From GWA1-39-11 sp964360265 (lineage in GTDB: Bacteria; Patescibacteriota; Microgenomatia; Levybacterales; GWA1-39-11), in contig CAYHUY010000004.1 in assembly GCA_964360265.1 (NCBI GenBank), positions 1 to 47,918 on the forward strand: DNA of 47,918 bases. Reading direction: 5' to 3'. A program made the translations under genes and the position numbers. This document shows, one piece after another, positions 23,382-32,595 of this stretch. Below the pieces are notes generated by a model that had not been told where the DNA came from, did not search any database, and saw only the letters and a program-made list of their open reading frames with translations. Each line of letters starts with the position of its first letter. The first letter of the stretch is position 1.

Positions 23382-25577
23382 TCAATTTTCTATCTCAATG
23401 GTTATATTTTTGCTGTTATTGGGCAACACTCGCGGCAGTAAAGGTAATCTGTTCCTAAAATTAATCACAACATCCTTTACGCCGGCTATACTCCTTATTT
23501 GCTCATTTGCGTAAGCTTCACTTTTCCCTTTTAGGGCTTGGGCTAGTTTTTGATCGTCGATTTTAGGAGAATAAACTGCGTTAACCTTTAATACCGCCGC
23601 GGCTGATTTATCTTTTTGATTTACCTTAATGTCCGAGATATTGACGGTTGAATCTCCTTCACGAATAACATATGTGCCTGGGATTTTTCCTCTTGAGAGT
23701 GTCTCAGCTACTTTTTGAAGATCTTCCACTAGATACCTGCCGATTGAATATTTTATAGTTGCCGCAATCCCAACGGATCCTGCTTCATCGCCTTCTTTTT
23801 TATTAAAATCTCGTTCTAGGATTTCATATGAAAAGGCTTTTGGGAATATTCCTTCATTATCGGAAACTCCACTATCTACCTTTGACAGGGCATCTTTTTC
23901 AAGTTTTTCAACAAGCGATTCAAGTAGCTCGTCTAAATCATCTTGCGACACAACTGTTACTTCTTTTTTAGTACCCCCTGAAAAAGCTGAATCATTTTTT
24001 GATTCAATTTCAGATGAATCAAATGTTGCCACGGTAAATTTTGTCCCAGACGGCAAATTAAATTCCTTTCCTATTTCGCTTGCTGTAACTTGCACTTTCG
24101 CCGTTTTTACATCGGTGACGCCCGAACTTGAAGCGACTTTAACATTTTCATTGAGCGTGAACTCACGTTTGGTGGTTGCCGAGATAATCGTCGTTCCTTT
24201 TGAAAATGTCTGTTCGCGAGATAAGCTACTGTAAATGGTTACCGTGCCGCGCGCTTTCTCTCCGGTCTCTTTCTTCCCTGTCGAATTGGCAGAATCGTTT
24301 CCCTTGACTTCGCTCTCTACCAGTTCTACGTTTATAGAATTCTCACCATTTGCGCCTTGCGCAAAAATTACGTCCACGTCACGGGCAAGCGCCTTTTTGT
24401 CTGCACTAATAACTATGTCTACTCTCAGGATAAAATTATAGTAGGAAAAAGAAATTGCAAGTAAGCTGACTAAGATTACAATGGCCGCAATTATAGCTTT
24501 AGTCCTTATCGTATTCGTGAGAAGGTTTGCTGGAACTCTCGAGGAGATGATACTGGGAATTTTTATTTTTTTTGCAATAGAAGGTAATTTTGAAACTAAA
24601 AACATTGATAAATCATTCTTTTTTTTTACGGTTGGCTCGGAGATTACCTCCTCATCTAGCTTAATATCGTCCGCATCTATCTTTATGGGTTTTTCTACAT
24701 CTGGCTCAATCTCTTTTCTTTGCGTCGCGATATCTTGCTCTTTTATAAACCCAAGATCTGTCGCATTTGTTTCTTCTAAGGAGCTACTTACTTGAGTATC
24801 ATCATTTTCCTTATGCTCCTCTTGTAAAACTTCTAGCTCCATTTGGGCCGCCACACCATTTATTGTTGCTTCATTTTCAAAACCTTTTTCAAGAAGTATT
24901 ACTTGAGGTAAATGAAGGAAGGGAATATCTTTTGGCCACTGGTAGGATAACAACTGTTGCTGAATCGCATCTTCATCTTTGTAATCAAGAATGATAATTT
25001 TTGAGGGCAGCACTTCAACTTTTTCTATTCTCTTAAGAAGCGTTTCAATTGTTTCAAGAATGTTTTTTTGTTCGTCACTTGAGTGAACCTCAAGAATTTT
25101 ACCTGCGCGAACTAAATAAATAATTACGCTGCTTGCAGCATGCTCTATAAAAATCGCAGATATTGGCGCTCCTTCTGTTTTCTGTAAAAAGTGGATAATC
25201 GCCTCTATGGATGCAAGATATCCAATTGGTACAAGCCCCAGGTCTTCGCAGATTTTTTTAAGTTTTGAAAGATGTTTTCCTTTAATCTTCCCTTCCTCAA
25301 TCCAGGCATATGGAACAGAAAAAATTGTTTTCTCAAGGCTTGCACCTTGAGGCAAACCTTCTTCAACAGAACTAATAGCTTTATCGGAAAAATTTAATAA
25401 TTCCTCGGCAGATATCTCGCTTGTGCTCCTGTCTGTCTCAACCTCATTCGTTGAGAGAATAAAAAGCTTTGAGTTAATCTCCTCAAATAGAATTGCGCCA
25501 ACTTTATAAGGCTTGATTAGAAGCGACAGAAAAAAAATTTTCTCCTGCTCCTTTCCCTTTAAAAATGGAAGCTGCAT
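23382..25577 (-). CDS. PilM/FtsA-like domain fused to baseplate-J-like outer region
   Basis: 731 residues in three parts. Residues 1 to about 235 look like a PilM/FtsA actin-type fold: TIFSVPYAWIEEGKIKGKHL resembles PilM-like segments in which a cell-shape or pilus protein binds ATP. An acidic, probably disordered linker (235-330) leads to one membrane helix (about 362-384). The outer part (about 390-731) carries the baseplate-J core pattern: GTVTIYSS, FSKGTTII, REFTLNENV, VQVTASEIGKEFNLPSGTKF and a Ser-Ala-Phe-Ser-Gly-Gly turn. It lies between alaS and a sortase. Domain assignment is by pattern reading only. Confidence 0.6.
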   Translation of the reverse strand: MQLPFLKGKEQEKIFFLSLLIKPYKVGAILFEEINSKLFILSTNEVETDRSTSEISAEELLNFSDKAISSVEEGLPQGASLEKTIFSVPYAWIEEGKIKGKHLSKLKKICEDLGLVPIGYLASIEAIIHFLQKTEGAPISAIFIEHAASSVIIYLVRAGKILEVHSSDEQKNILETIETLLKRIEKVEVLPSKIIILDYKDEDAIQQQLLSYQWPKDIPFLHLPQVILLEKGFENEATINGVAAQMELEVLQEEHKENDDTQVSSSLEETNATDLGFIKEQDIATQRKEIEPDVEKPIKIDADDIKLDEEVISEPTVKKKNDLSMFLVSKLPSIAKKIKIPSIISSRVPANLLTNTIRTKAIIAAIVILVSLLAISFSYYNFILRVDIVISADKKALARDVDVIFAQGANGENSINVELVESEVKGNDSANSTGKKETGEKARGTVTIYSSLSREQTFSKGTTIISATTKREFTLNENVKVASSSGVTDVKTAKVQVTASEIGKEFNLPSGTKFTVATFDSSEIESKNDSAFSGGTKKEVTVVSQDDLDELLESLVEKLEKDALSKVDSGVSDNEGIFPKAFSYEILERDFNKKEGDEAGSVGIAATIKYSIGRYLVEDLQKVAETLSRGKIPGTYVIREGDSTVNISDIKVNQKDKSAAAVLKVNAVYSPKIDDQKLAQALKGKSEAYANEQIRSIAGVKDVVINFRNRLPLLPRVLPNNSKNITIEIEN

Positions 25578-25585
25578 AATTGTTC

Positions 25586-27391
25586 TTATTCGACAACAGC
25601 GTAAATCCGCCTTGTGTTTTTACCCATAGACTCGTCTCTATTTATTTTAAACTTTTTGAGTTCGTCTGTAAAATCAACATGGGGACCTCCGCAGAATTCT
25701 TTAGAATAATCACCAACAAAATATACTTTAACGTCATTTTGATACTTATCGTCAAATAATCCGATTGCGGAAAGTTCTTTTGCTTTTGATAACGGCATTA
25801 TTTCAAAATGAACAGGCAGGTTTTGGGCGATTTTCTCATTTACAATTTTTTCCACTTCGCGAATCTCTTTTACCGTTAATTTTCTATCGAAATTGAAATC
25901 GAACCTTATTCTTTCCACCGTAATATTTGAGCCAGTTTGATGAACAGTATTCCCTAGCACGTCACGAAGCGCTTGATGTAAAAGATGTGTTGCAGTATGA
26001 CCTTTAATTGTTTGTTTCGAATGGTCCGCAAGCCCTCCTGCAAATTTTTGAGATGCTCCTGAACGAGAGATCTTTTGATGCTCTTCCATTTTTTGAGCAA
26101 ATCTTTGACGATCAAAAGTAAAACCTAAGCTCTCGATTTGCGTTGGGGAAAACCCATGTGATGCATATAACGCAAATGCGTCTTCTGCCGAAATTTCGGT
26201 CATGCCCTTCAGTTCATCTCCCACTGCATATTTTTTCGAGATAAACTTTTTCGCTTCCGAAAGGGTTCTTTCATACATTTGCTTTTCTTCAAGAATCGTA
26301 TTTTTTATTTTTTCGAATTTTGCAACTAAATATTCATCCGTATTTTTGTATTGTTCGACAATTTTTTCTACAATCGAATTAATATCCGAACCACTTAACG
26401 CATCAAAATTATCAAATGAGCGCCGTAATAATCTTCTTAAAATATATCCCTGTTCTTTATTCGAAGGATAAACATTGTTCGATATAATAAGCACCGATGC
26501 TACCAAGTGGTCTGCGATAATTCGCATTTCGCGCTTATTCGATAAATATTCCTTTGCGGTTGTATTTTCGATACTTTTTATAATCGGTTCAAATAATGAT
26601 GTCCTAAAAAGATCCGGTTGGTTTTCGGTTGCTGCGACTAAACGCTCAAGGCCTCCGCCAAAGTCAACATTTTTTTGCGGGAGATCTACAAATCCCTCTT
26701 CTATTTTTTTATATTGCATAAAAACAGAGTTTCCAATTTCAAGATACCGTCCACAATCACAATTTAGATGACATTTTTCATTGGCAAACGAACTATCTTC
26801 GTGAATTTTTAAATCCGAACCAAAATCATAAAAAACTTCGGTATCCGGACCTCCCGGCTCACCAATCGGCATTTGTTCAGGCGAGCCTGCTCGAGACCAC
26901 CAGTTTTTACTAGCTCCATAGAAAAAAATCCGCTCATCTGGATCCAGATTCACGGATTCAAATTGTGTCCGCCAAATCTTTTCCGATTCGGTATCCCGTT
27001 CGATTTTTTCATATCCATCGAATACTGTGACGTATAATTTTTTAGGATTTATATTTAACCGTTTGGTTAAAAATTCAAAACACATGTGAATCTCTTCGGA
27101 TTTGAAATAATCACCCAAAGACCAATTCCCCAGCATTCTGAAAAATGTTGTGTGGCGGTTGTCTCCTATTTCATCTATGTCCTGCGCCCGGAAACAATTC
27201 TGAACATTAACCAACCTTTTTCCAGCAGGATGTGGTTCACCCAAGAGATATGGAACGAGTGGCTGCATGCCGGAAGATGTAAATAAAGTACTTGGATCAT
27301 TTTCAGGAACCAACGAAGAATTCGGAATTTGGACATGGCCGCGCTCTTCAAAGAATTTTATGTATTCATCAATGATTTGTCCTGCTTTCAT
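25586..27391 (-). CDS. alaS: alanyl-tRNA synthetase, C-terminally short
   Basis: 601 residues; bacterial AlaRS is usually about 870. Aminoacylation domain: MKAGQIIDEYIKFF, FTSSGMQPLVPYLLG, NVQNCFRAQDIDEIGDNRH and FGGGLERL. Editing domain: GHTATHLLHQ and the zinc-binding CGGPH. The protein ends just after the editing domain, so the DHHA1/C-Ala part is missing. That domain normally helps hold tRNA-Ala and joins charging with editing. The stop is clean and the next gene begins 8 nt later, so this looks like a natural short form. Confidence 0.94.
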   Translation of the reverse strand: MKAGQIIDEYIKFFEERGHVQIPNSSLVPENDPSTLFTSSGMQPLVPYLLGEPHPAGKRLVNVQNCFRAQDIDEIGDNRHTTFFRMLGNWSLGDYFKSEEIHMCFEFLTKRLNINPKKLYVTVFDGYEKIERDTESEKIWRTQFESVNLDPDERIFFYGASKNWWSRAGSPEQMPIGEPGGPDTEVFYDFGSDLKIHEDSSFANEKCHLNCDCGRYLEIGNSVFMQYKKIEEGFVDLPQKNVDFGGGLERLVAATENQPDLFRTSLFEPIIKSIENTTAKEYLSNKREMRIIADHLVASVLIISNNVYPSNKEQGYILRRLLRRSFDNFDALSGSDINSIVEKIVEQYKNTDEYLVAKFEKIKNTILEEKQMYERTLSEAKKFISKKYAVGDELKGMTEISAEDAFALYASHGFSPTQIESLGFTFDRQRFAQKMEEHQKISRSGASQKFAGGLADHSKQTIKGHTATHLLHQALRDVLGNTVHQTGSNITVERIRFDFNFDRKLTVKEIREVEKIVNEKIAQNLPVHFEIMPLSKAKELSAIGLFDDKYQNDVKVYFVGDYSKEFCGGPHVDFTDELKKFKINRDESMGKNTRRIYAVVE

Positions 27392-27401
27392 ACGCTCAAC
27401 T

Positions 27402-27410
27402 ATTATAGCA
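27402..27410 (-). promoter_or_regulatory. extended -10 promoter of alaS
   Basis: TGCTATAAT on the minus strand, ending 10 nt before the alaS ATG, so the leader is about 4 nt. It lies in the gap after nth. Confidence 0.6.
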
Positions 27411-27421
27411 CGAGATCAGGC

Positions 27422-28039
27422 TTAAATTATAAAATCCCGGAGAGGACAATCGCTGTGGTGGCAAAATGCGGGGCAGTAGGCTCGGCCGTAGTCGATCATG
27501 CGGAATGTGAATTCGCGCCATTCGCTCTTTGGCAAAATTGCCATTAAATCGCGTTCGATAATATCCGGATTTGAGCTTTTTGATAATCCGAACAATTGCG
27601 CCAGTCTCTTGACATGGGTATCAATTGCAATTCCTTCAACTATGCCGTAGGCTATCCCGAGAACCACATTCGCCGTTTTTCGTCCGACCCCAGGGAGCAC
27701 TGTTATTTCTGACACTGTACGAGGAAGTTCCCCGTTATATTTTCCTGAAATTATCGAAGCCGCTGCGATTATATTTTTTGCTTTTGCATGATATAGGCCG
27801 ATACTTTTTATATAAAATTCGAGTTCTTCCTGTGATAAATTCGCAAAGTCCCAAGCGTTTTTAAACTTTGCAAACAGCTTTGGCGTTACTTCGTTAACTT
27901 TTTTATCCGTAGTTTGAGCAGATAAAATGACTGCAACCAATAATTGAAAGGGTGTTTTATATTCTAGAGAGGTGTTAGTCTGGGGGAATAATTTTTTAAG
28001 TTCGTGAACTATTTTCTCCGCCTTCTCTTTTGTATTCAC
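27422..28039 (-). CDS. nth: endonuclease III family DNA glycosylase with altered cluster motif
   Basis: 205 residues, GTG start. A base-excision enzyme for oxidised pyrimidines. The helix-hairpin-helix LPGVGRKTANVVLG with catalytic Lys121 and the catalytic Asp140 (AIDTHVKRL) are intact. The C-terminal iron-sulfur loop is not: only Cys189, Cys193 and Cys198 are present (YCPAFCHHSDCPLRDFII, end of protein), not the usual C-x6-C-x2-C-x5-C. The gene starts 5 nt after yvcK. The glycosylase call is firm; a bound [4Fe-4S] cluster is doubtful. Confidence 0.9.
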   Translation of the reverse strand: MNTKEKAEKIVHELKKLFPQTNTSLEYKTPFQLLVAVILSAQTTDKKVNEVTPKLFAKFKNAWDFANLSQEELEFYIKSIGLYHAKAKNIIAAASIISGKYNGELPRTVSEITVLPGVGRKTANVVLGIAYGIVEGIAIDTHVKRLAQLFGLSKSSNPDIIERDLMAILPKSEWREFTFRMIDYGRAYCPAFCHHSDCPLRDFII

Positions 28040-28044
28040 TAGAT

Positions 28045-29031
28045 TTACTCTCCGATTATCTCTCCTAAGACTTTAGCCAGCTTTTTATAATCATGGCGTA
28101 TCATGCTTCTTTTCAGTATATCTCCTTTTTGCGGATTTGTTTCTTTTCTTGAAAGAATAGGCGCGCGCACGACTTTCATGTTCGGATATATTCCATCCAA
28201 ATCATCCTTCACGGGAATTGAATATTCGTCTTCATATTTTCCAAGCACACCGGGAGGGAATTTCATGTCATTATTTAATAAAACGGTATTGATTCGCGCA
28301 ACAGGCATATACTGCGTTAGATCTTCAAAATACGTCGACGCGCGATAATTGTAAGCTTCACCGTATTTCGTCATCAAATTCATAATAAAGATAACCTGAG
28401 CTTTTGATTTAACTAATGCATCTACTACACCACTGACTACCAAATTCGCGACGGTGTTTGTATAGAAATCACCCGGGCCTAGGATAACAACGTCTGCGTT
28501 AAGTATCTCTTCCCGTGCCTTTTCGGTAATGGTCGCAGCAGGACGAGTAAAAAGCTTTTTTATCCTTAGCTTTCCATCATGTTTAGGTTCGTCAATTTGA
28601 TGTTCTCCAACAACCTCAATCCCATTTTCATATTGCGCGACGAGGCGGACATCTTCATGGGAAATTGCAAGAATTTTCCCTTTGACTTTTAAAATTTCGG
28701 ATGTTTGTTCTATCGCTTTTTCTTGCGATCCGGCAATATCTGCTACTGCTGCTAAAAAAAGGTTTCCAAACGTCATTCCGGAAATCCCTTGCCCCTTGTG
28801 ATACCTATATAAAAAAAGCTCCCGAAGAAGAGAGGGCTTTGAAGAAAGGGCAACCATAGCAAGTCTCACGCCAGAAGTAGGCAGCAAGCCAAAATCGTCT
28901 CGCAAAACCTTATTTGATCCACCGTCATCTACCATTGTAAGCAGTGCGGTAAGCTCATAGGGTTTGTGACGGAGCGATAAGAGAACGGTATAAGTACCCG
29001 TACCACCACCGATAACCACAACTTTTTTCAC
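28045..29031 (-). CDS. yvcK: YvcK/CofD-like gluconeogenesis factor
   Basis: 328 residues, GTG start. Belongs to the UPF0052 family: IGGGTGTYTVL at the N-terminus, TMVDDGGSNKVLRDDFG and SGMTFGNLFLAAV. In Bacillus, YvcK binds UDP-sugars and supports cell-wall synthesis and shape. The -10 box (29041-29046) is part of an extended TGATATAAT 9 nt before the start. It is followed by nth with a 5-nt gap. Confidence 0.9.
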   Translation of the reverse strand: MKKVVVIGGGTGTYTVLLSLRHKPYELTALLTMVDDGGSNKVLRDDFGLLPTSGVRLAMVALSSKPSLLRELFLYRYHKGQGISGMTFGNLFLAAVADIAGSQEKAIEQTSEILKVKGKILAISHEDVRLVAQYENGIEVVGEHQIDEPKHDGKLRIKKLFTRPAATITEKAREEILNADVVILGPGDFYTNTVANLVVSGVVDALVKSKAQVIFIMNLMTKYGEAYNYRASTYFEDLTQYMPVARINTVLLNNDMKFPPGVLGKYEDEYSIPVKDDLDGIYPNMKVVRAPILSRKETNPQKGDILKRSMIRHDYKKLAKVLGEIIGE

Positions 29032-29040
29032 AATGAGGGT

Positions 29041-29049
29041 ATTATATCA
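29041..29049 (-). promoter_or_regulatory. extended -10 promoter of yvcK
   Basis: TGATATAAT on the minus strand, ending 9 nt before the GTG start at 29031. Confidence 0.55.
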
Positions 29050-29125
29050 AAATTCGAAGCATAAAATTCGGAACGACAAATTCCTATAAGAATCTCTGTA
29101 TTTATATGAATTTCGATATTCTAAT
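29047..29125. repeat. degenerate AAATTCG repeats with inverted half
   Basis: The 100-nt gap before yvcK holds AAATTCG twice (in AAAATTCGAAGC and AAAATTCGGAAC), AAATTCC once, and inverted forms GAATTTCG and TAATTTCG near 29108-29125. The two halves could form an AT-rich hairpin. Confidence 0.5.
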
Positions 29126-29131
29126 TTCGTA

Positions 29132-29482
29132 TTATCTCTTTCGGACTCCGCGGAATAACCTCTTTTTGTGACCGTTCCCATTGGTTTTTGTTTCCGCGGG
29201 TTTGATAGAACTTTCGGTTTCCGTTATTTCCGACTCTATGTCCGCAGTTGCCACTTCTTGTGCTTCCTCTTTTTCGTCTAAAATAATTTCTTGCGGTTTT
29301 GTTTTATTTTTATCCGTTTCCCTGTCTATAAAATCTTCAAGCAGCTCAAATCCAAAATCCGCTACCTCTCTTAAGATTCTTCTCCCCTTTTGTGTTGTCA
29401 GGAATGTTGTAAGCACTGCACCGATCAGAAGTCCCCATATAAAAGCGTTCCCGCCCTTCCCTCCTTTATTTTTATTCTCCAT
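29132..29482 (-). CDS. YtxH-like small membrane protein
   Basis: 116 residues. A Gly/Lys-rich N-terminus, one membrane helix with the YtxH-like pattern FIWGLLIGAVLTTFLTTQKG and a basic helix RRILREVADFGFELLEDF are followed by an acidic tail and a basic end (KKRLFRGVRKR). Role unknown; YtxH proteins are often stress-related. Its start overlaps the end of the upstream 89-residue gene by 11 nt, so translation is probably coupled. Confidence 0.65.
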   Translation of the reverse strand: MENKNKGGKGGNAFIWGLLIGAVLTTFLTTQKGRRILREVADFGFELLEDFIDRETDKNKTKPQEIILDEKEEAQEVATADIESEITETESSIKPAETKTNGNGHKKRLFRGVRKR

Positions 29483-29741
29483 CGTTGTCTTTTTTTCTTG
29501 ACTTAAGAATTCCTGAAATTGCGCTTAATGATTTTGTGCTGAGCAAAAGATTTGAGATAAAAGACATTGGTTCTGATACCGACTCCGTGATGGATTCTGT
29601 ATTCTCCAAAACTTTTGTTGCGCGAACAATTGTTCTTTTTAGTTCTCGGAGAATGAAGAAAACTTGAATTCCAAGTACGAGTAATAAAACCGACAGTAAT
29701 ATTATTACCAATAGCAATACTGCTTGGACAGGATCTATCAT
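29472..29741 (-). CDS. small membrane protein with amphipathic tail
   Basis: 89 residues: one long membrane helix (about 6-32) followed by a helix rich in Thr/Ser/Glu and a basic C-terminus (KSRKKDNDGE). It looks like short DUF948-type proteins that sit next to YtxH-like proteins in other bacteria, but this is only a resemblance. It has its own leaderless promoter. Confidence 0.6.
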   Translation of the reverse strand: MIDPVQAVLLLVIILLSVLLLVLGIQVFFILRELKRTIVRATKVLENTESITESVSEPMSFISNLLLSTKSLSAISGILKSRKKDNDGE

Positions 29742-29747
29742 GGTATT

Positions 29748-29776
29748 AAATTACCACGAACTAAGATTAAAAGCAA
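29748..29776 (-). promoter_or_regulatory. leaderless promoter of the 89-residue gene
   Basis: TTGCTT (minus strand, 29776-29771), 17 nt, TAATTT (29753-29748), then 6 nt to the ATG at 29741. Confidence 0.6.
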
Positions 29777-29823
29777 GGGAGACTAAGTATATAAAACTAC
29801 TCGACGATAGGGCATCGCCTAAA

Positions 29824-30453
29824 CTACTGCACTTTTATGTTAATCACGCGGCGGGATTCTTTCCCGAATCGGTTTCTTGCAATAACCTCAATTTCATTAT
29901 TGCCCAAGAAACTATATATTGATTTCCTGAATGTTCCGGACAAACTAATATAAACTTCTTCCCCGTTTACTGAAACTTGCGCATAAGGGTCAGTTTTACC
30001 TGAAACTTCAACAACATTAGTCTTAACCGTACTGCCATCTTGAGGATTTGTTATTGCAAGTTTTGGGGCAAAAACTAATGAACTATATTGAAAAAAAACA
30101 TAAATCGCAAATACTGAGACTATTAATGCGATCACGGAAGTTCTAGAGTTTAGAAAGAACTTCTTGTTAAACTTGCTCGCTGTTTCCCTGAACTCTGGAA
30201 CTATTGACATTGAGTGCTTTGATTTATACTCCCGCCTAAAAAGGGGCATTGCTTTAGTTAAGGGAATTCCTAGGAATTTTGAATAATTTTTGACAAATCC
30301 AAGAGCATAGTTCTCCGAAGGTAAACTCTGAAAATCTCCTTCCTCAATTGCATAAAGGAATTCCTTTTTTATTTTAGTCTCACGTGCAATATCCTCTAAT
30401 GTCAAATCACGATCAAGCCGCTTCTTTTTCAATAAATCACTAATTCTTTCCAT
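29824..30453 (-). CDS. RodZ-like HTH membrane protein
   Basis: 209 residues. A Cro-type helix-turn-helix (about 5-70: LTLEDIARETKIKKEFLYAIEEG), the family-typical FVKNYSKFLGI, one membrane helix (about 108-128) and an outer Ig-like domain (about 135-209, KTDPYAQVSVNGEEV). RodZ links MreB to the wall-making machinery; no MreB gene is in the window. It lies 17 nt downstream of ftsK. Confidence 0.8.
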   Translation of the reverse strand: MERISDLLKKKRLDRDLTLEDIARETKIKKEFLYAIEEGDFQSLPSENYALGFVKNYSKFLGIPLTKAMPLFRREYKSKHSMSIVPEFRETASKFNKKFFLNSRTSVIALIVSVFAIYVFFQYSSLVFAPKLAITNPQDGSTVKTNVVEVSGKTDPYAQVSVNGEEVYISLSGTFRKSIYSFLGNNEIEVIARNRFGKESRRVINIKVQ

Positions 30454-30470
30454 AAAGGATTAAATAATTC

Positions 30471-32567
30471 TCACTGTCTTTGACTAAGATATTGATCGGG
30501 GTCGCGGATTAAAACATCTCGTGGTTTTGATCCATCGCTTGGCCCAACAACGCCCGCCTCTTCAAGATGTTCAAGAATTCGGGCTGCCCTATTAAAACCG
30601 ATTGAAAGACGCCTTTGAAGAAGGGACGAGGATGCCCTATCATGGGCGCAAACTATTCTCACAGCTTGCTCAAAAAGTGAGTCTTCCTCTTTCCCCCCAA
30701 GTTCGCCAAATGCGCCCCTTCTGCCTATGTTCACTTGTTGTTCTATTACCTCGGTTGTATACTGGACAGGAATTCCTCGTGACTTAATAAAGTTAACAGT
30801 GCGTTTTACGTCCTGGTCTGAAACAAATGTGCCTTGAATTCTTGTTGGTTTTGCCTGTTCCGGCGGAACATAAAGCATGTCTCCTCGACCAAGAAGTTTT
30901 TCTGCACCCGGTTGATCAATAATTACTTTACTGTCTATCATGGATGAAACATTAAATGAAATTCTGCATGGAATATTTGCTTTGATTAAACCCGTCAAAA
31001 CATCAACTGACGGCCTCTGAGTTGACAAAACTAGGTGAATTCCTGTTGCTCGAGCCATTTGGGCAAGACGCGCAATTGAATCTTCAACTTCAACACTGGC
31101 TATAGCCATTAGATCCGCCAATTCATCAATTAATATTAAAATATATGGAAGCGCTTGAAATCCTGCAAGTTCATTATATGAGTCTATATTTTTAACTCCG
31201 GAATCCTGGAATTTCACGTAACGACGATCCATTTCTTTCATTGCCCATTTAAGAGCTGACACTGCCTTGTCTACCTCTACAACAACCGGCGTCAAAAGAT
31301 GTGGAATTCCTGAATATCCGGTTAACTCAACTCTTTTGGGATCTATCAGAATTAACTTAACTTCTGAAGGAGATGCGCGAAACAAGATAGTTGAAATTAT
31401 TGCGTTTATTAGAACCGATTTCCCTGAACCTGTAGTACCTGCTATTAAAACATGCGGCATTCTTGGAATATCTACAACAACAGTATTTCCTGAGACGTCA
31501 AGCCCCAGCGGGACAACAAGTTTTGATTTTGTTTTCTGCATAGGAGCCGACTCAAGCATATTTTTCAAAGACACAATCTCCAAAGACCTATTTGGGATTT
31601 CTATTCCCACAAGATCCCTGCCTGGAATTGGAGCCTCAATTCTAATTTGTCCGGTGGGAGCTTCAGTCCGCAATGCCAAATCATTTGCGAGCGTCGTAAT
31701 CTTTGATAGTCTTGTTCCCTGCGCAATTTCAAGCGCGTATTGAGTAACTGATGGTCCAATGTTGATTTCGGAAACTCTACCCTTTATACCAAAGCTTTGA
31801 AGCGTCTCTTCAATTTTTCCCGCAATTTGTTTTACATTCCCCGTATCACGTCTGCCTGCATGTACTGAGAGAAGGGAAAACGGAGGGTATTCCCAAACCC
31901 CCATCTCAAGTGGCTTATTGAGCACTAATTCATCGCTCATATCCTGCTTTTTAGGAGGAGCAGGAAGAGGCTTCACAGATTCCTCACGGATAGGCTCTTT
32001 CAAGCCTTTAATCGTAATCTGTTTCATGTCAGTTACCCCGAATTGTTTTTTTGTTTTCAATAAGGGAGCAAGCTTTTTGAGAATTGTTTTCAAGGCATTA
32101 GTTATATCTTTTGCTATATCAAAGAGTTGAGATAAGGAAAGGTTCAGAAATACAACAAGTCCAACGAGTATTCCGGCGATGAAAATGACAGCCGCAAGTA
32201 TGTTTCCAAAAATTGATTGAGATACTAAAAATAATTCATTGCCGATTAAACCTGACTGAAAAAGACCTATTATAGAGACGCTTAAAAGCAAAAACCCAAA
32301 AAAAACATTGGCACGTGTAAAAGGCGCTCTTATTCTGGTCAAAAGTAAACCTAATAAAATTATATCTATTGGAACGAGGTATGAAAATCCACCAAAATAT
32401 GAAATCAAATAAAAGTTTATATCAGAAAGCAGTTCATTGCTTCTTGTATATGATGCAAGAAGACCCGCGCCTACCGCAATAGAAAAAATAGCAAAAAGAG
32501 TATAAATAGTAGTTTTTTTTAGTTTTAATTTAAATGGTGATTTTCTTCTATACTTTCTCCTTGCCAT
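30471..32567 (-). CDS. ftsK: FtsK/SpoIIIE-type DNA translocase
   Basis: 698 residues. Four or so N-terminal membrane helices (about 20-170), a short linker, the FtsK alpha domain (about 225-330), the RecA-like motor with Walker A GTTGSGKS (about residue 380) and Walker B ILILIDELADLM, and a C-terminal winged-helix (gamma) domain that reads KOPS-like sites in other bacteria. It pumps chromosomal DNA through the division septum. It has an extended -10 promoter 7 nt upstream. Confidence 0.93.
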   Translation of the reverse strand: MARRKYRRKSPFKLKLKKTTIYTLFAIFSIAVGAGLLASYTRSNELLSDINFYLISYFGGFSYLVPIDIILLGLLLTRIRAPFTRANVFFGFLLLSVSIIGLFQSGLIGNELFLVSQSIFGNILAAVIFIAGILVGLVVFLNLSLSQLFDIAKDITNALKTILKKLAPLLKTKKQFGVTDMKQITIKGLKEPIREESVKPLPAPPKKQDMSDELVLNKPLEMGVWEYPPFSLLSVHAGRRDTGNVKQIAGKIEETLQSFGIKGRVSEINIGPSVTQYALEIAQGTRLSKITTLANDLALRTEAPTGQIRIEAPIPGRDLVGIEIPNRSLEIVSLKNMLESAPMQKTKSKLVVPLGLDVSGNTVVVDIPRMPHVLIAGTTGSGKSVLINAIISTILFRASPSEVKLILIDPKRVELTGYSGIPHLLTPVVVEVDKAVSALKWAMKEMDRRYVKFQDSGVKNIDSYNELAGFQALPYILILIDELADLMAIASVEVEDSIARLAQMARATGIHLVLSTQRPSVDVLTGLIKANIPCRISFNVSSMIDSKVIIDQPGAEKLLGRGDMLYVPPEQAKPTRIQGTFVSDQDVKRTVNFIKSRGIPVQYTTEVIEQQVNIGRRGAFGELGGKEEDSLFEQAVRIVCAHDRASSSLLQRRLSIGFNRAARILEHLEEAGVVGPSDGSKPRDVLIRDPDQYLSQRQ

Positions 32568-32574
32568 AACTCTG

Positions 32575-32583
32575 ATTATAGCA
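32575..32583 (-). promoter_or_regulatory. extended -10 promoter of ftsK
   Basis: TGCTATAAT on the minus strand, ending 8 nt before the A of the ATG at 32567, in the 28-nt gap after the RNase J gene. The mRNA is predicted to be leaderless. Confidence 0.65.
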
Positions 32584-32595
32584 TGAATAATTTGG

